From: Nyssa sinensis
Lineage: Eukaryota; Streptophyta; Magnoliopsida; Cornales; Nyssaceae
DNA: 64,000 nucleotides
Reading direction: 5' to 3'
Assembly: GCA_008638375.1 (NCBI GenBank)
Contig: CM018048.1
Coordinates: 248,001 to 312,000, forward strand
The notes beneath the pieces were generated by a model. It was not told the DNA's origin, ran no database searches, and worked only from the letters and a program-made list of their open reading frames with translations. This document shows, one piece after another, positions 33,561 to 44,185 of the stretch; within the stretch, counting starts at the first letter, position 1; each line of letters starts with the position of its first letter. Made by a program: the position numbers and the translations under genes.

Positions 33561-34560
33561 AAAATACTTTCACAACTGATCGAAAACTCGATAGTGAATT
33601 TACAAAAAGATTGTTTTAGTGATTCTACTAGCTCTGATTACCTAATCATTCTACTATCTTTGGTGGAATATTATCCTATAACTTGATTGACAATAAGCTA
33701 AAAGTTAGAAAATGCGTCGAGGTTCAAAGCTTCACATTCTAAAGTTAATTTTAATCTGAGGATAAGTGCTTCAAACTCAGCTTTGTTGTTAGAGGCTCTA
33801 AATCCCAGGCAAACAGTTTTTTTGGTTATAATCCCATTAAGGGACTAAAGTATTATACCTGCTCTAGAGCCTTTATCTGTGGATGAAACATCAGTGTAAA
33901 GTAGCCATCCTGAAGTGTCTATAGCGGTTTGAGCTTTTAAATGCTGCGTTCTAGTGAATTATTCTATAAAGTCTGCTAATGTTTGAGCTTTGATAGCAGT
34001 CCGTGGAACATAGGATATGTCAAATTCTCCTAGTTCTGCTAACCATTTAACCAATCATCCCGAAATTTTAAGTTTGTGCAGGACTGATTTTAAATGATAG
34101 GATGTGGGGATCACGATAAAATGAGCTTGAAAGTATGGTTTGAGCTTCTCAGCAAATATCACCAAGGCTAAAGTCAGTTTTTTAATCTCGAAGTACCTTG
34201 TCTTGGTGTGTAAAAGGGCTTTACTGACATAGAAAACAGGCCTCTGAACTCCTTTGTCTTCCCTAATCAACACAGAACTGACGGCACTTTCCTAACATAG
34301 CTAAATATAAGAGTAGTTTTTCTCCTGATGCTGATTTTGAAAGAAAGTCTAGGGAGGCCAAGTACTGCTTAAGTTGTTGAAAGACTTCTTAACAATCAAA
34401 GGTCCATTCTAAAGCCTTACGCCCCCTAAAAGTTTTAAAGAACAGGAGACACCGATCCGTAGATTTAGAGATGAAGCTATTTAGTGCTGCTATCCTTCCA
34501 TTTAGCCCCTGAATGTATTTCTTGGTTTTGGGGGATTCCAGATCAATTAGAGCCTTGATC
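33561..34560 (-). pseudogene. Tat RNase H followed by a second (archaeal-like) RNase H
   Basis: The first RNase H block lies at 34273-34055: RPVFYVSKALLHTKTRYFEI and LALVIFAEKLKPYFQAHF. A second RNase H follows at about 33930-33700: WLLYTDVSSTDKGSRAGIIL with the catalytic Asp, then SNNKAEFEALI with the catalytic Glu. The extra RNase H is known from the plant Tat lineage and places this element there. Frameshifts separate the blocks. The enzyme would remove RNA from the RNA-DNA hybrid and process primers. Confidence 0.78.
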
Positions 34561-35140
34561 TAGGTAGGATCTACTTCAACTCCTTTTTAGGAAACCAAGA
34601 AACCTAAGAATTTTCCCTCCATGATCCCAAAGGCACATTTTGATGGGTTAAGTTTTATTCCATGCTTTTTCAGGATGTTGAACTTTTGTGATAAGTGCTG
34701 GATATGGTCATCATTTTGAACACTTTTGATAAGCACATCGTCAATGTAGACTTCCATTGTATCTCCAATTTGTAAGACGAACATTCTATTCACAAACCTC
34801 TGATACGTGGCTCCAGCATTTTTCAGATCAAATGGCATCACTCTACAACAATAGAGACCTCGTTCTAATAAGAAGCTATTTTTTTCCTAGTTTAGAGGAT
34901 ACATTTGGATTTCATTATAGCCAGAGTAAGTGTCCATAAAGCTCATGAGTTCATGACCTACCATGGCATCAACGAGTTGATCAATTCTGGGAAAAGGAAA
35001 GCTGTCTTTAGGACAAGAGTTATTTAGATCGGTATAGTTAACGTATACTCTCAACTTTCCATTCTTCTTCTTTGTAAGAATTGTATTGACAAGCCATTTA
35101 GGGTAGAACACTTCTCTTATCATTCCAATATTAAGCAACC
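34561..35140 (-). pseudogene. Tat reverse transcriptase
   Basis: Two overlapping open segments carry RT motifs: IREVFYPKWLVNTILTKKKN, KLRVYVNYTDLNNSCPKDSF, PRIDQLVDAMVGHELMSFMD and SGYNEIQMYPLN (35138-34887), then MMPFDLKNAGATYQRFVNRM, the catalytic box YIDDVL and HGIKLNPSKCAFGI (34841-34587). A frame break lies between them near 34860. The order of motifs and YIDD box are those of Ty3/gypsy RT. Confidence 0.88.
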
Positions 35141-36287
35141 GCTGGACTTATTCGTTGATGATCTTGTGACGTTCTGGGGAAAATATCCTCCTCTTTTATC
35201 TTATTGGAGGATGGAATAGATCTTTCATTAACTTGTGAGAGATGAAGTCAAGATCTATCCCCTCTATTATCTCTGGCCTTCTAAGCAAATACCGAAAGGT
35301 TATCTTTTAAGAATTTAATAATCTCCTCTTGCTCGAAAGGAGACAGAGTTGAGACAATGTGCAAATATTTTCCTTCTTTTTCAGTGCTAATAAGCACTTT
35401 GATGGTCTCCTCTATTAGTTTGACCGCGTTGTCCCTTCCTCTAGGACTTAGTGGCTCGTCAGTCTCAGAAGGACATTCTTCGACCTTATAAAGCTCTAAA
35501 GATGAAGATTTTTCCCCTTCATGAGGATGATATAATTTCTATTTGGAAGGTTTGCATGACATTCACAAACAGTGGGCTGATAGCCTTTAATAGTGAGAAC
35601 TTTGTTTTTATAGGCATATTTAAGGCACTGGTGGAGGGTTGAGGTAACTGCTCCCATCTGATGAATCCAAGGCGTCCTGATAATGATGTTATAAAGAGAT
35701 TTGGCGTCTAGGACCATGAATTCATAGATCAAGGTCTTCTGTTCATCTCCTTCTTCTGTCATAGTTGGTAGATCAATTTTGCCCATTGTGAAGCTAAGGT
35801 TCCCATTGAACCCTGCCATTACAGCAACAATTGCTCTGATGTCCTTTGAATCGAGTTTCATATATTTGAAAGGCTCGTTGAATAGCCCGTTAATAGAACT
35901 TTTAGTATCTATGAGGACCTTTCTGATCTCAAACTTAGCAACTTTGAGTGAGATGACGAAAACCTCATTATAGGGATAATATATCCTAATAAGGTCTAGT
36001 TCAAAGAATTGGATTTAAGATTCTGACTTCATATTTTTCTCAATGGCCGAGATCTGGAATATATGGGGATTTGCCCTTGTTTCCTGAGCATATTTCTTTC
36101 AAGCCCAATTAGATATCCCTATCGTTGTATTATCAACATGGAGTATGAAGATGACTTGATTATTTTGTTGCTATTGATCATTCTGAAGTTTCCTCTGTTT
36201 AGGCCTTTGCTCTGGCCTCCTCTATGGGGGTCTTTCATCAAGAGGATTCTGTCTCCCATCCTAACAAACGAATTCTTTTAGTCATCC
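35141..36287 (-). pseudogene. Tat protease and linker
   Basis: The 35861-35496 frame carries VMAGFNGNLSFTMGKIDLPT, FMVLDAKSLYNIIIRTPWIH and MGAVTSTLHQCLKY, the conserved region after the active site in Tat/gypsy proteases. The active-site part upstream is degraded: a DTKSSINGLF-like stretch near 35915-35885 stands where Asp-Thr/Ser-Gly is expected. Stops and shifts are present. The stretch from 35495 to 35141 links to RT and is broken. Confidence 0.65.
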
Positions 36288-37708
36288 TCTCCCGATAAGA
36301 TACTCTATCTTCTACTTTGGACCTCTACACTCCTCGGTTGTATGCCCCTGCTCTTTATGGAAATCACAGTACTTGTTTCTATTTCTTAAGTTAGGGTTGT
36401 TTTTCAATGGTTCTGGCCACCTCAGGTTTTCACGAGTTTGGACTTATTAGAGTATATGGGTAAAAATGGCATTTAATGGGGTATAAGTTTCGTACCTTTT
36501 AGAGTCAGAGTTGTTCTGGGCTCTTGGTGTCGTTCTTATGTCTAGACTCCTGATCCTCCTTTTTATTGGTATTGTTATCCCTCTTCTAAACTTACTCATC
36601 CTTCTAAGCTTATTCTATGGCTTTTTGGAAGGAGGCTTTCGAATCTTTAAGATTAATGTATTTCCTTGCTCTTTCTATGAGCATTGTCAAATCGATAAGG
36701 GGATTCTTAGTTAAGGAATCCTAAAAGGGTTCAGGCCCAAGGCCTGACGTGAGGGCAACCACTAGGAAAATCAAACTATAGTCAGCTATCTTTATGAGTT
36801 CGGTATTAAAACGAGTTATATACTCCCGAAGTGACTCTCCCTTTGCTTGTTCCACAGTTAGCAAAAACTCTAGCCTTTTTCTCAACTTTTTGCTTGTTAA
36901 AAAATGGTCAAGAAATAGTCTATTGAGCTCATAAAAGTTACAAACCGATTTCTGAGAAAGGTTGTGAAACCATTTAAGGGCAATACCTTTGAGGCTAGTC
37001 ACAAAAGTTTGGCACAGGAAGGCATTAATAGCCCCATGCAAGGCTACTGTATGTTGATAATAAGATATGTGGTCTACAGGGTTTTCAGACTTGTCATAGA
37101 GAGTGAATTTTAGGACAACAAATTTCTTAAGTCACTCATTTATCATTATGGTAGAGGTGAACGGCGTGGAGAATCTACAGAGCAGTTTGCTTAGCTCATC
37201 TTGTTCTGGAGGGATGTAGGACCCTTTGGTTGAGATCATGTGATCTTAAGAGTTTGCTATCTCATCTACCCTCTAAGGGGCTTTGGGTAGGTTTTATTGT
37301 GCAATCAGTACCCATTGTTGATCTTGTCTCGTGCTTCTGAGCCCTGGATTTACAAGGAGAATTTGTCTAGCAACCGTAGAAGGATGCTGCTTTCCTATGA
37401 CTGGTAACCTGAGACCTCGGGAGACTGAAGTCCTTACTATGCTGGATTGGCTCTAGAGACCATTGGGATTGGTATTCTTGTCCTGTTCTGGTAATGGACG
37501 GCAAGATGAAACGTTAGTATTCCTCTCTCTATAGCTATTGACGATTGAGGGCTAGTTCCCAAATAGACGGTACTATGGAGGTGTACCAGCTCCACATTAG
37601 GCAATTCCTCGTTATGGGATCCTCTGCCCGTGGTGGTGATAAGAGATTGAGGTCCTTCGTGAATAGTGTTAGTAGGAGGAGGAGGAGAATGGTTCTACTG
37701 GTTCTAAA
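36288..37708 (-). pseudogene. Tat gag, copy A (pol-proximal, lacks its N-terminus)
   Basis: On the minus strand the gag capsid domain lies at 37041-36721: INAFLCQTFVTSLKGIALKW, FHNLSQKSVCNFYELNRLFL and GESLREYITRFNTELIKIAD. Further on, NKYCDFHKEQGHTTEECRGP (about 36385-36325) is a CX3HX4HX4C-type knuckle usual in Tat gag. The copy stops matching gag copy B near 37708 and continues into hAT-like DNA, so the first ~60 residues are missing. Frameshifts are present. Confidence 0.78.
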
Positions 37709-38097
37709 CCTCGTGTTATGGTGTTGTAAAGTCAATGGCTTCACACCCATAAATGAAAAAAGTGGTAATCTTGCCAGCTCTCATTGATGGAATGTGTGCA
37801 GACGAGCAAGGATACACATTATCTTGGATTTATTATTACTAATATAAAATTCTACTAAATATATAAAATATAATAAACACTTTCAGTTCTTTATTTCTTA
37901 TATATATTTGTAATAAAAAATTATAACATCATTTTAATACTGGAAATGTGTATATGGAATAAAACTTGCATAATAGTTATGTATATATTATATAATTGAA
38001 TAATTGGATAATATTCTATCAATAAAATTTATAAAAATTGAAATTAAGTAATATAAAATAATTATTAATATCCTTTTTTTAATCTAAATAAATAGTA

Positions 38098-38148
<51 letters not shown>

Positions 38149-38172
38149 TAGAATAAGACTAATTATTAATAT
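37709..38172. mobile_element. AT-rich insert between the two gag copies, related to 44186-44595
   Basis: ttatggtgttgtaaagtca, aaaagtggtaatcttgccag, gtgtgcagacgagcaaggat and the following AT-rich 350 bp match 44186-44595 closely. The 3' parts of both resemble the hAT element at 48379-49000. A TAA/AAT microsatellite occupies 38096-38150. Intact transposon ends are not visible, so this is called a transposon-derived filler. Confidence 0.6.
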
Positions 38173-39761
38173 CCCGATGAGATACTCTATCTTCTACTTT
38201 GGAGCTCTGCAGTCCTCGGTTGTGTGCCCCTGCTCTTTATAGAAATCACAGTACTTGTTTCTATTTCTTAAGTCAGGGTCGCTTTTTAATGGTTCTGGCC
38301 ACCTCAGGTTTTCACGAGTCTAGACTTGTTGGAAGTGTATGAGTAAGAATGGCATTTAATGGGGTATAACTTGTGTACCTTCCAGAGCTAGAGTTGTTTT
38401 GGGCTCTTGGTGTCGTTCTTGTGTCAGGACTCCTGATCCTCCTTTTTATTAGTGTTTTTATCCCTCTTCTAAACTTGCTCATCCTTCTGAGCTTATTCTA
38501 TGACTTTTCGGAAGGAGGCTTTTGAATTTTCAAGATTAATGTACTTCCTTGCTCTTTCCATGAGCGTTGCCATATCGATAAAGGGATTCTTAGTTAAGGA
38601 ATCCTAAAAGCGTCCAGGCCCAAGGCCTGACGTGAGGGCGACGACTAGGAAACTCGAACTATAGTTGGTTATCTTTATGAGTTCGGTATTAAAACGAGTG
38701 ATATACTCCCGAAATGACTCTCCTTTTGCTTGTTCCACAGTTAGTAAGAACTCTGGCCCTTTTCTTAACTTCTTGCTTGTTAAAAAGGGATCAAGAAATA
38801 GTCTATTGAGCTCATAAAAGTTGCTAACCTGATTTCTGAGAAAAGTTGTGAAACCATTTAAGGGCAATACCCTTAAGGCTAGTCACAAAATTTTGGCACA
38901 TGAAGGCATTAATAGCCCCGTGCAAGGCTATTGTATGTTAATAATAAGATATGTGGTCTCTGGGGTTTTCAGACCCGTTATAAAGAGTGAATTTTAGAAC
39001 AACAAATTTCTTAAGTTGTTCTTTTATCATTATGGTAGAGGTGAACGATGTGGAGAATCTTAGAGTAACTTGCTTATCTCGTTTTGTTCTATAGGGATGT
39101 GGGACCCTTTGGTTGAGATCATGTGATCTTAAGAATTCGCTATCTCGTCTACCCTCTGAGGGGTTTTAGGTAGGTTTTATTGTGCAATCAGTACCCGTTG
39201 TTGATCTTGTCTCGTGTTTTCGAGCCCTAGATTTACAGGCAAAATTTGTCTAGTAGCAACAGAAGGATGCTGCTCTCCTATGATTGGTGACCTGGGACCT
39301 CGGGAGACTGAAGTCCCTACTATGCTAGATTGGCTCTAGAGACCATTGGGATTGGTACTCTTGTCTTGTTCTGGTAATGAACGGTTGGATGGAACGTCAG
39401 TGTTCCTCTCCCTATAGCTGTTGACGATTAGGGGCTAGTTCATAAATAGACGGTACTATAGAGGTGTACCAGCTGCACATTAAGCAATTGCTCGTTGTGG
39501 GATCCTTTACCCGTGGTGGTGGTAGGAGGTTGAGGTCCTTCATGAACAACGTTAGTAGGAGGAGGAGGAGGAGGAGGATGGTTTTGCTAGTTCTGAACCT
39601 GTTGACATGGTTGTGAGTTGTTCTTGCATTTGATCGGACTGCCATTTTATCCGATCAAGTTGCTGTTGTAAATGGACAAATGTTTGTCCCCTTTCTCTGC
39701 CAGCAAAAAGATGATTTTGAAGGTTTTGGAGGTTTTTTCTAGGGCAAAGGTTGGGAGCCAT
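38173..39761 (-). pseudogene. Tat gag, copy B (LTR-proximal, with the gag start)
   Basis: It starts at ATG 39761 (MAPNLCPRKNLQNLQNHLFA) next to the 5' leader. It then runs through QQLDRIKWQSDQMQEQL, the same capsid domain as copy A (38867-38604: FRNQVSNFYELNRLFLDPFL, GESFREYITRFNTELIKITN) and ends at 38173 in the zinc-knuckle region, equivalent to 36288 in copy A. It is about 90% identical to copy A by eye over their shared ~1.4-1.5 kb. It contains stops and frameshifts. Confidence 0.75.
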
Positions 39762-39824
39762 TAGTTCTTTTAAGAAAAAGACAATAGGTTTTTTATCGAT
39801 GGAAAATAATGAGAATGGTTATCA

Positions 39825-39842
39825 TTCCCACAGACGGCTCCA
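39825..39842 (-). other. Tat primer-binding site candidate
   Basis: On the minus strand tggagccgtctgtgggaa follows the 5' LTR end by three bases, the standard position for tRNA annealing. I did not assign the tRNA with confidence. Confidence 0.6.
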
Positions 39843-39845
39843 AAC

Positions 39846-40419
39846 TGATGTTGCTCTGTTCTGGTCTAGAGGTTTTTTTCCTCTTGAGCTACCTGTCAAG
39901 AACTTGAAGTCAAAGAGTTACCAAGAAGGCTCCGATGGTAGCCGCTCCTTGATGTTGCTCTTTTTTGGTCTGAAGGCTTTCTCTCTTGAGGTACTTGTCA
40001 AGAACTTGAAGTCAGAGAATCACTGAGAAGGCTCCAGTGGTAGCCACTCTGATGATAAAGTTAGTAATAAAAAAAAAGACTATAATTTAAGAGAAGAATT
40101 GAACATGACTAGAAAGTGTACCTTACTTCTTTATTTATAGGGGTTGATCTCCCAAGTTGAGTAGAATTAGGAGCCTTGAAAATAGGGATTCGAAGATATC
40201 CATAGATGATAGTTTCCACATGGAACTTTATTTCCTTATTTTGAGGTCGGTAGTCTATGAAAGTTGGTGACTAGTTCGGAGTCCCTTACCTCTGAAATGT
40301 CTGGACCTGGTCGGGTGGAATGAACTAATTACCCCAAGATCTGTATCCCGAAGAATTCTTAGCGGACACGTGCATGCCTCAATAACTCTGAACTACCGCA
40401 GCCAATTTATGGTATATCA
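39846..40419 (-). repeat. Tat element 5' LTR with internal tandem duplication
   Basis: It has TGATGTTGCT...TATATCA on the plus strand. The first ~106 bp (39846-39951) are repeated at 39952-40060 with differences. The 3' LTR at 10181 has a single copy of this block. The rest aligns with 10290-10648. Confidence 0.85.
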
Positions 40420-41300
40420 ATATGTATGTGTATAGTTATTTCATATGTTGATAGTAAACATGTATTATATTATTATATCAAAGAATCTGTGACACCATAT
40501 ATAATATAGATTTCTTTCAATAATTTTTAACTTTCTCATATTTATTAATGCCAAAACCTAACAAAACTCTATGCAACCAATAACATGTGTACTTTGGAAT
40601 TTAGCATTATCAATTATACGTACATTCAAATGGAGCCTACCATTTGCTAATTTATTTATACAATAATTAAGCAGTGCTAATATTACATTATTAAAACAAT
40701 GCAAAATTAAGTATTAATGCAAATACATTGCTTTGTATAAATAAATCTTTATTTAGTCCTTGTCCATTTATAGTTTCTTTTTTGTGACAAATAATCTTGT
40801 CAATGATGGGTCATTTAACGTACATCTATAAGGTTAAATTTGGATACACACAATTACATGCGAACTAGAGTCTCAATTAAATTTGGATGTGTTTTCATAC
40901 CTGTAAGATTGAGTTTTAATTGTAAGCAAGTTGGTTTACTTGAAATGAAAATATCCATTTCTTTTATATACATGACTCTGATTTGAGTTACAACACAAAT
41001 GTAATATTGTTTGAATTTATAAATAAATAAATAAAAGATTGAGCTTGAATTGTCTAGATTTACAGCTCGCCTCATGTTATACCTTTATAATTTGATCATC
41101 CATTCAGCTTAGATGCTGGTTTCTTACCACTAATTTGGTAACAAGAAGGATTATCATAAAATAAGTCAACATATTTCTACGCAGATAAATATCACATGGC
41201 CCTTATTAGGTTCCCCATGTAATATTTGTGTTACTTGTATATATTATTAGATATATACTTCTAGTCTCCCAATATAATCTATGTTTTGAATGCACATGAC
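40420..41300. other. Intergenic, nothing recognised
   Basis: AT-rich DNA. The first bases are TG/TA-rich and may be the right flank of the microsatellite into which the Tat element inserted. No gene or RNA is supported. Confidence 0.4.
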
Positions 41301-41314
41301 ATTCTCATGTGTGA

Positions 41315-41526
41315 AACCCCAATGGGATGGCCAAGTGAGCGGTTGACAGTAATTAAGAGGCTTAGTCTCCAAGGTCGTCAGATCGAAACCCAACGGATGC
41401 CACTATCTTTTGGGACCAGTCCATACGGGGCGCTGCCCTAACTTTAATTAGGCCCCCCGCTAGTGGACGATAGGATTAGTCTCTCAAATTAGTCAGCCTG
41501 AAGGGTCGGATACTGAGTTATCAAAA
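41315..41526 (+). mobile_element. tRNA-derived SINE (Au-like) with target duplication
   Basis: Box A-like gatggccaagtgagcgg lies near 41326, box B-like gtcagatcgaaaccc near 41379, and the 3' part gattagtctctcaaattagt...gggtcggatactgagttatc ends in AAAAA. This 3' signature is typical of Au-type plant SINEs. Flanks are attctcatgtgtga (41301-41314) and attctcaagtgtaa (41527-41540), a 14-bp duplication with two mismatches. Full-length and moderately old. Confidence 0.8.
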
Positions 41527-41591
41527 ATTCTCAAGTGTAATATGATTTTTCAAAAGATTCCCCCTATTTACATCCATTTACTCATATATAT

Positions 41592-43159
41592 TGTAGCCTA
41601 GATATTTGTCCTAGAGGGGGGTGAATAGGACATTTTGCAAATATTAGCTTATTTTTATCTCTTCAAAAATGAAAGTTGTAAATGGACAATAAATAAACAA
41701 GAGAAAGAAAGAGACCAAACACAGTAGTTTTACTAGGTTCAGAAATTTTCCTACGTCCTCGATTCAAGTACCCGACTTGAGTTTTTCTACTATCGTGACT
41801 TCCTTGTAGGTAGAGACCAAACATTTACAAAGTAACAATTGCAACCCTCTTAACTCAGCAAAATATACCTTTTTACTTCATTGGGTAGCACCTACCCACA
41901 ACTCTCACCGCAATAAGATGATACAAAGATGTTTATCAAATAACACTCTCTTCTAGAGTAGTTTTGGTGCAATAAGATACTCATTCTCTATAAATAGATC
42001 GAGTGTAAGCTCTGAATATTTAAGATGAGTATAACTTTCAGATCTAGATTTTGAAGATATTAGATCTAATGTTAATAATAAATATGTGATAGTGTAAGCT
42101 TGTACAAGATGGCCTAGAAAGCCCTAGAAAACTTTTATTTATAGCCCTTTAAAGTATATGGCTGTTACTTTTAAAAAAGAGTCGTTTCCTCCCTTTTTGT
42201 CTACTTAAAATTTGAATTTGTGATTGCCAAATCGACAGAATCAATCGACAGAATCATTAATCAGTCGACTACAATGAGGATTGGTTGACTAATTAGGTCA
42301 ACTAATTTGTCTAGAGGATTTGAGGTTCATTTGATTAAGAACAGCCAATCAACTAGTTTTGAGGATCGATCAACTAGTTCTATTTGTATGGTATTTTTTC
42401 CCTTGAGAATTGGTCGACTAATATTGCTTTTAGGTCGACTAATTTGGACAATGTGTCCAGACAATTCATCAATTGGCCATCTAGTCAACTAGTTTTGTTT
42501 GTATATTAATTTTGCCTTGAAGGTCAGTCGACTAAATCTTCTTGTAGGTTGACTGATTTGGACAGTGAGTTTGTAGGCTATTTTGTAAAACATTACTCAG
42601 TCAACTGGTTTGATTAGTGTAACAAATAAGCTTTAAGAATTAGTCGACTAGTTCCATGAACTGGTCAACTGGTTTAGACAGTGATTGTCTTCTAATTTAC
42701 TTTTCTTAGTGTACTTTTGTCAAAACTTTTTGATCTTTCAAAACCCAAGTTATGAAAATGTTTTGTTTTGAAAAATCAATTGAGGTTAGTACTTAAATGA
42801 TCATTTTATATAGTAAGAACTTACAACCAATGATTAATCTAATCTTAATGTTACTCAAAACCTAAAACGCAAAATAAGAAAAATGAAAGTCTTCATTTCA
42901 ATTATTGGGCTTGAATGTGTTCAATTTGCTTGAATCATCATGAGAATATTCCACTTATTTTGATCTTTGCTTTGTAATATATTCTTAAGTAGAATCTTTT
43001 AGTTTGATGGATTTTCGTCATTTTCTTAGTCAACAATTTTCTTTGACCTAGTTGATATATTTGTATTGTCACTTGAATAAAATATTAATCTATTGAATAA
43101 TGTTTTGTAATCATCAAAATTACTGAGATGTCATTAGTTGAAAATCTTTAGGACTAACA
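41592..43159 (-). mobile_element. Probable solo LTR (copia-type) with clustered GTCGACTA motifs
   Basis: Minus-strand ends are TGTTAGTCCTAAAGATTTTC and ...TTCACCCCCCTCTAGGACAA...GGCTACA, a TG...CA pair with the 'ttcacccccctctagg' signature common near plant LTR ends. Flanking pentamers tatat and aatat agree at four of five bases in AT-rich DNA. The interior at 42230-42680 holds a dozen or more variants of (A/G)GTCGACTA(A/G)T in both orientations. No internal region or second LTR is present. The frame at 42307-42492 is not a gene. Confidence 0.6.
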
Positions 43160-43196
43160 AATATATCTATATATATCCCACATGTATCATATTTTT

Positions 43197-43400
43197 ATGG
43201 GATAATTATAGTGACCTCTCCTATCTTTTTTGATATCTTAGGAGAGGTACTCAAATATCACAAAGGATGTCAGTATAATTATTTTCAATAATAAAATAAT
43301 AAATTCATACTTTTTACTAACTTTCATTCCCTTAAAATTCTAACAAGAGAAGTCAATATAATATTAAAAATCATAAAAAATATGATATAATTGTCACATA
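43197..43400. mobile_element. MITE-like inverted-repeat element related to 7127-7620
   Basis: The left arm (gggataattatagtgacctctcc) and right arm (agagaagtcaatataat...gatataattgtcac) are imperfect inverted copies and resemble the arms at 7127-7620. There is no coding capacity. Boundaries are approximate. Confidence 0.45.
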
Positions 43401-44185
43401 TTACATCAATGAAATAATTCCTAAAAATATTTACACTACTTTGGTATTGTAAAATTCATATTTTAGAGTCATAATTAAAATTCAAATAAAATTAATTCAC
43501 AGTTTGAACGGACAAAATACTTAATTCTAGTTTCAAACCTCCAATACATATCATAGGTGTAAAATATTAAACTGTTGATGTGACAGTTGCTTAAGTTTTA
43601 GTAAATTTGTGAGATTGTTCATCTCAAAATTCGATTTTCATATTTGTTATATAAATATACAGCAATTACGCTTTGAGATTAGGATTGACAAAGCTTATAT
43701 TAGCGTCATGTACTAACACCTAGTAAAATTAAATTTAAGAGTTGTCTAGACGGGGCAACATTACCTTTTCCTCTTTAGAATTTTTTTTTTTAAATTCTCA
43801 TAGGAATATATAATAATAATAATAATAAATTATTAGGAATTAAAACAATGACCTTATAGTCAAAAAATGAAAATTGTCAAAACTTAATAAAAAAAAAAAG
43901 GCTTAAGAATTAACAAAAAGAATATCATTCGAAAGTGTAACTGAACGGTAAAGAAATTGACAATAAAATTTAATCATTTTAAATTCGAGTTTCTTTTATA
44001 CTAATCATTAACAGTTAAAATTTAAAAAAAATAAGTCTGATTTAAAAATAAAATAAATTTAATGTGTTATAATTAAAATTTAAAAAATGAATCTGACATT
44101 TTGGACTTGGAGCGGGCATCTTTGTTTTCAAGTTAGTCAGTTTAAAAGACCATGATACCATTCTATTGTCTCAAAATACCAGTAT
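43401..44185. other. Intergenic, nothing recognised
   Basis: AT-rich DNA with homopolymer runs. No gene, RNA or clear element. Confidence 0.4.

Larger units (their letters stand above)
10181..40419 (-). mobile_element. Ty3/gypsy Tat-lineage LTR retrotransposon, nested by other elements
   Basis: Two related LTRs bound the element: 10181-10648 (3') and 39846-40419 (5'). On the minus strand the order is LTR, primer-binding site, gag, protease, RT, RNase H, a second RNase H, integrase, tandem-repeat spacer, a plus-strand accessory ORF, polypurine tract and LTR. The second RNase H and the accessory ORF after integrase are hallmarks of the Tat lineage. Two later insertions (10816-26412 and 28436-31522) account for about half of its span. 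Coding regions contain frameshifts and stops and the LTRs look roughly 10% diverged, so it is old and inactive. Confidence 0.82.

Noticed and set aside
10181..40419. Clean target-site duplication for the Tat element
   Set aside because: The flanks (gtgtg and atatg) do not match; the site is a microsatellite, so no duplication is claimed.
41326..41395. Possible tRNA gene
   Set aside because: The A and B boxes belong to a full-length SINE with a 3' A-run and a 14-bp target duplication.
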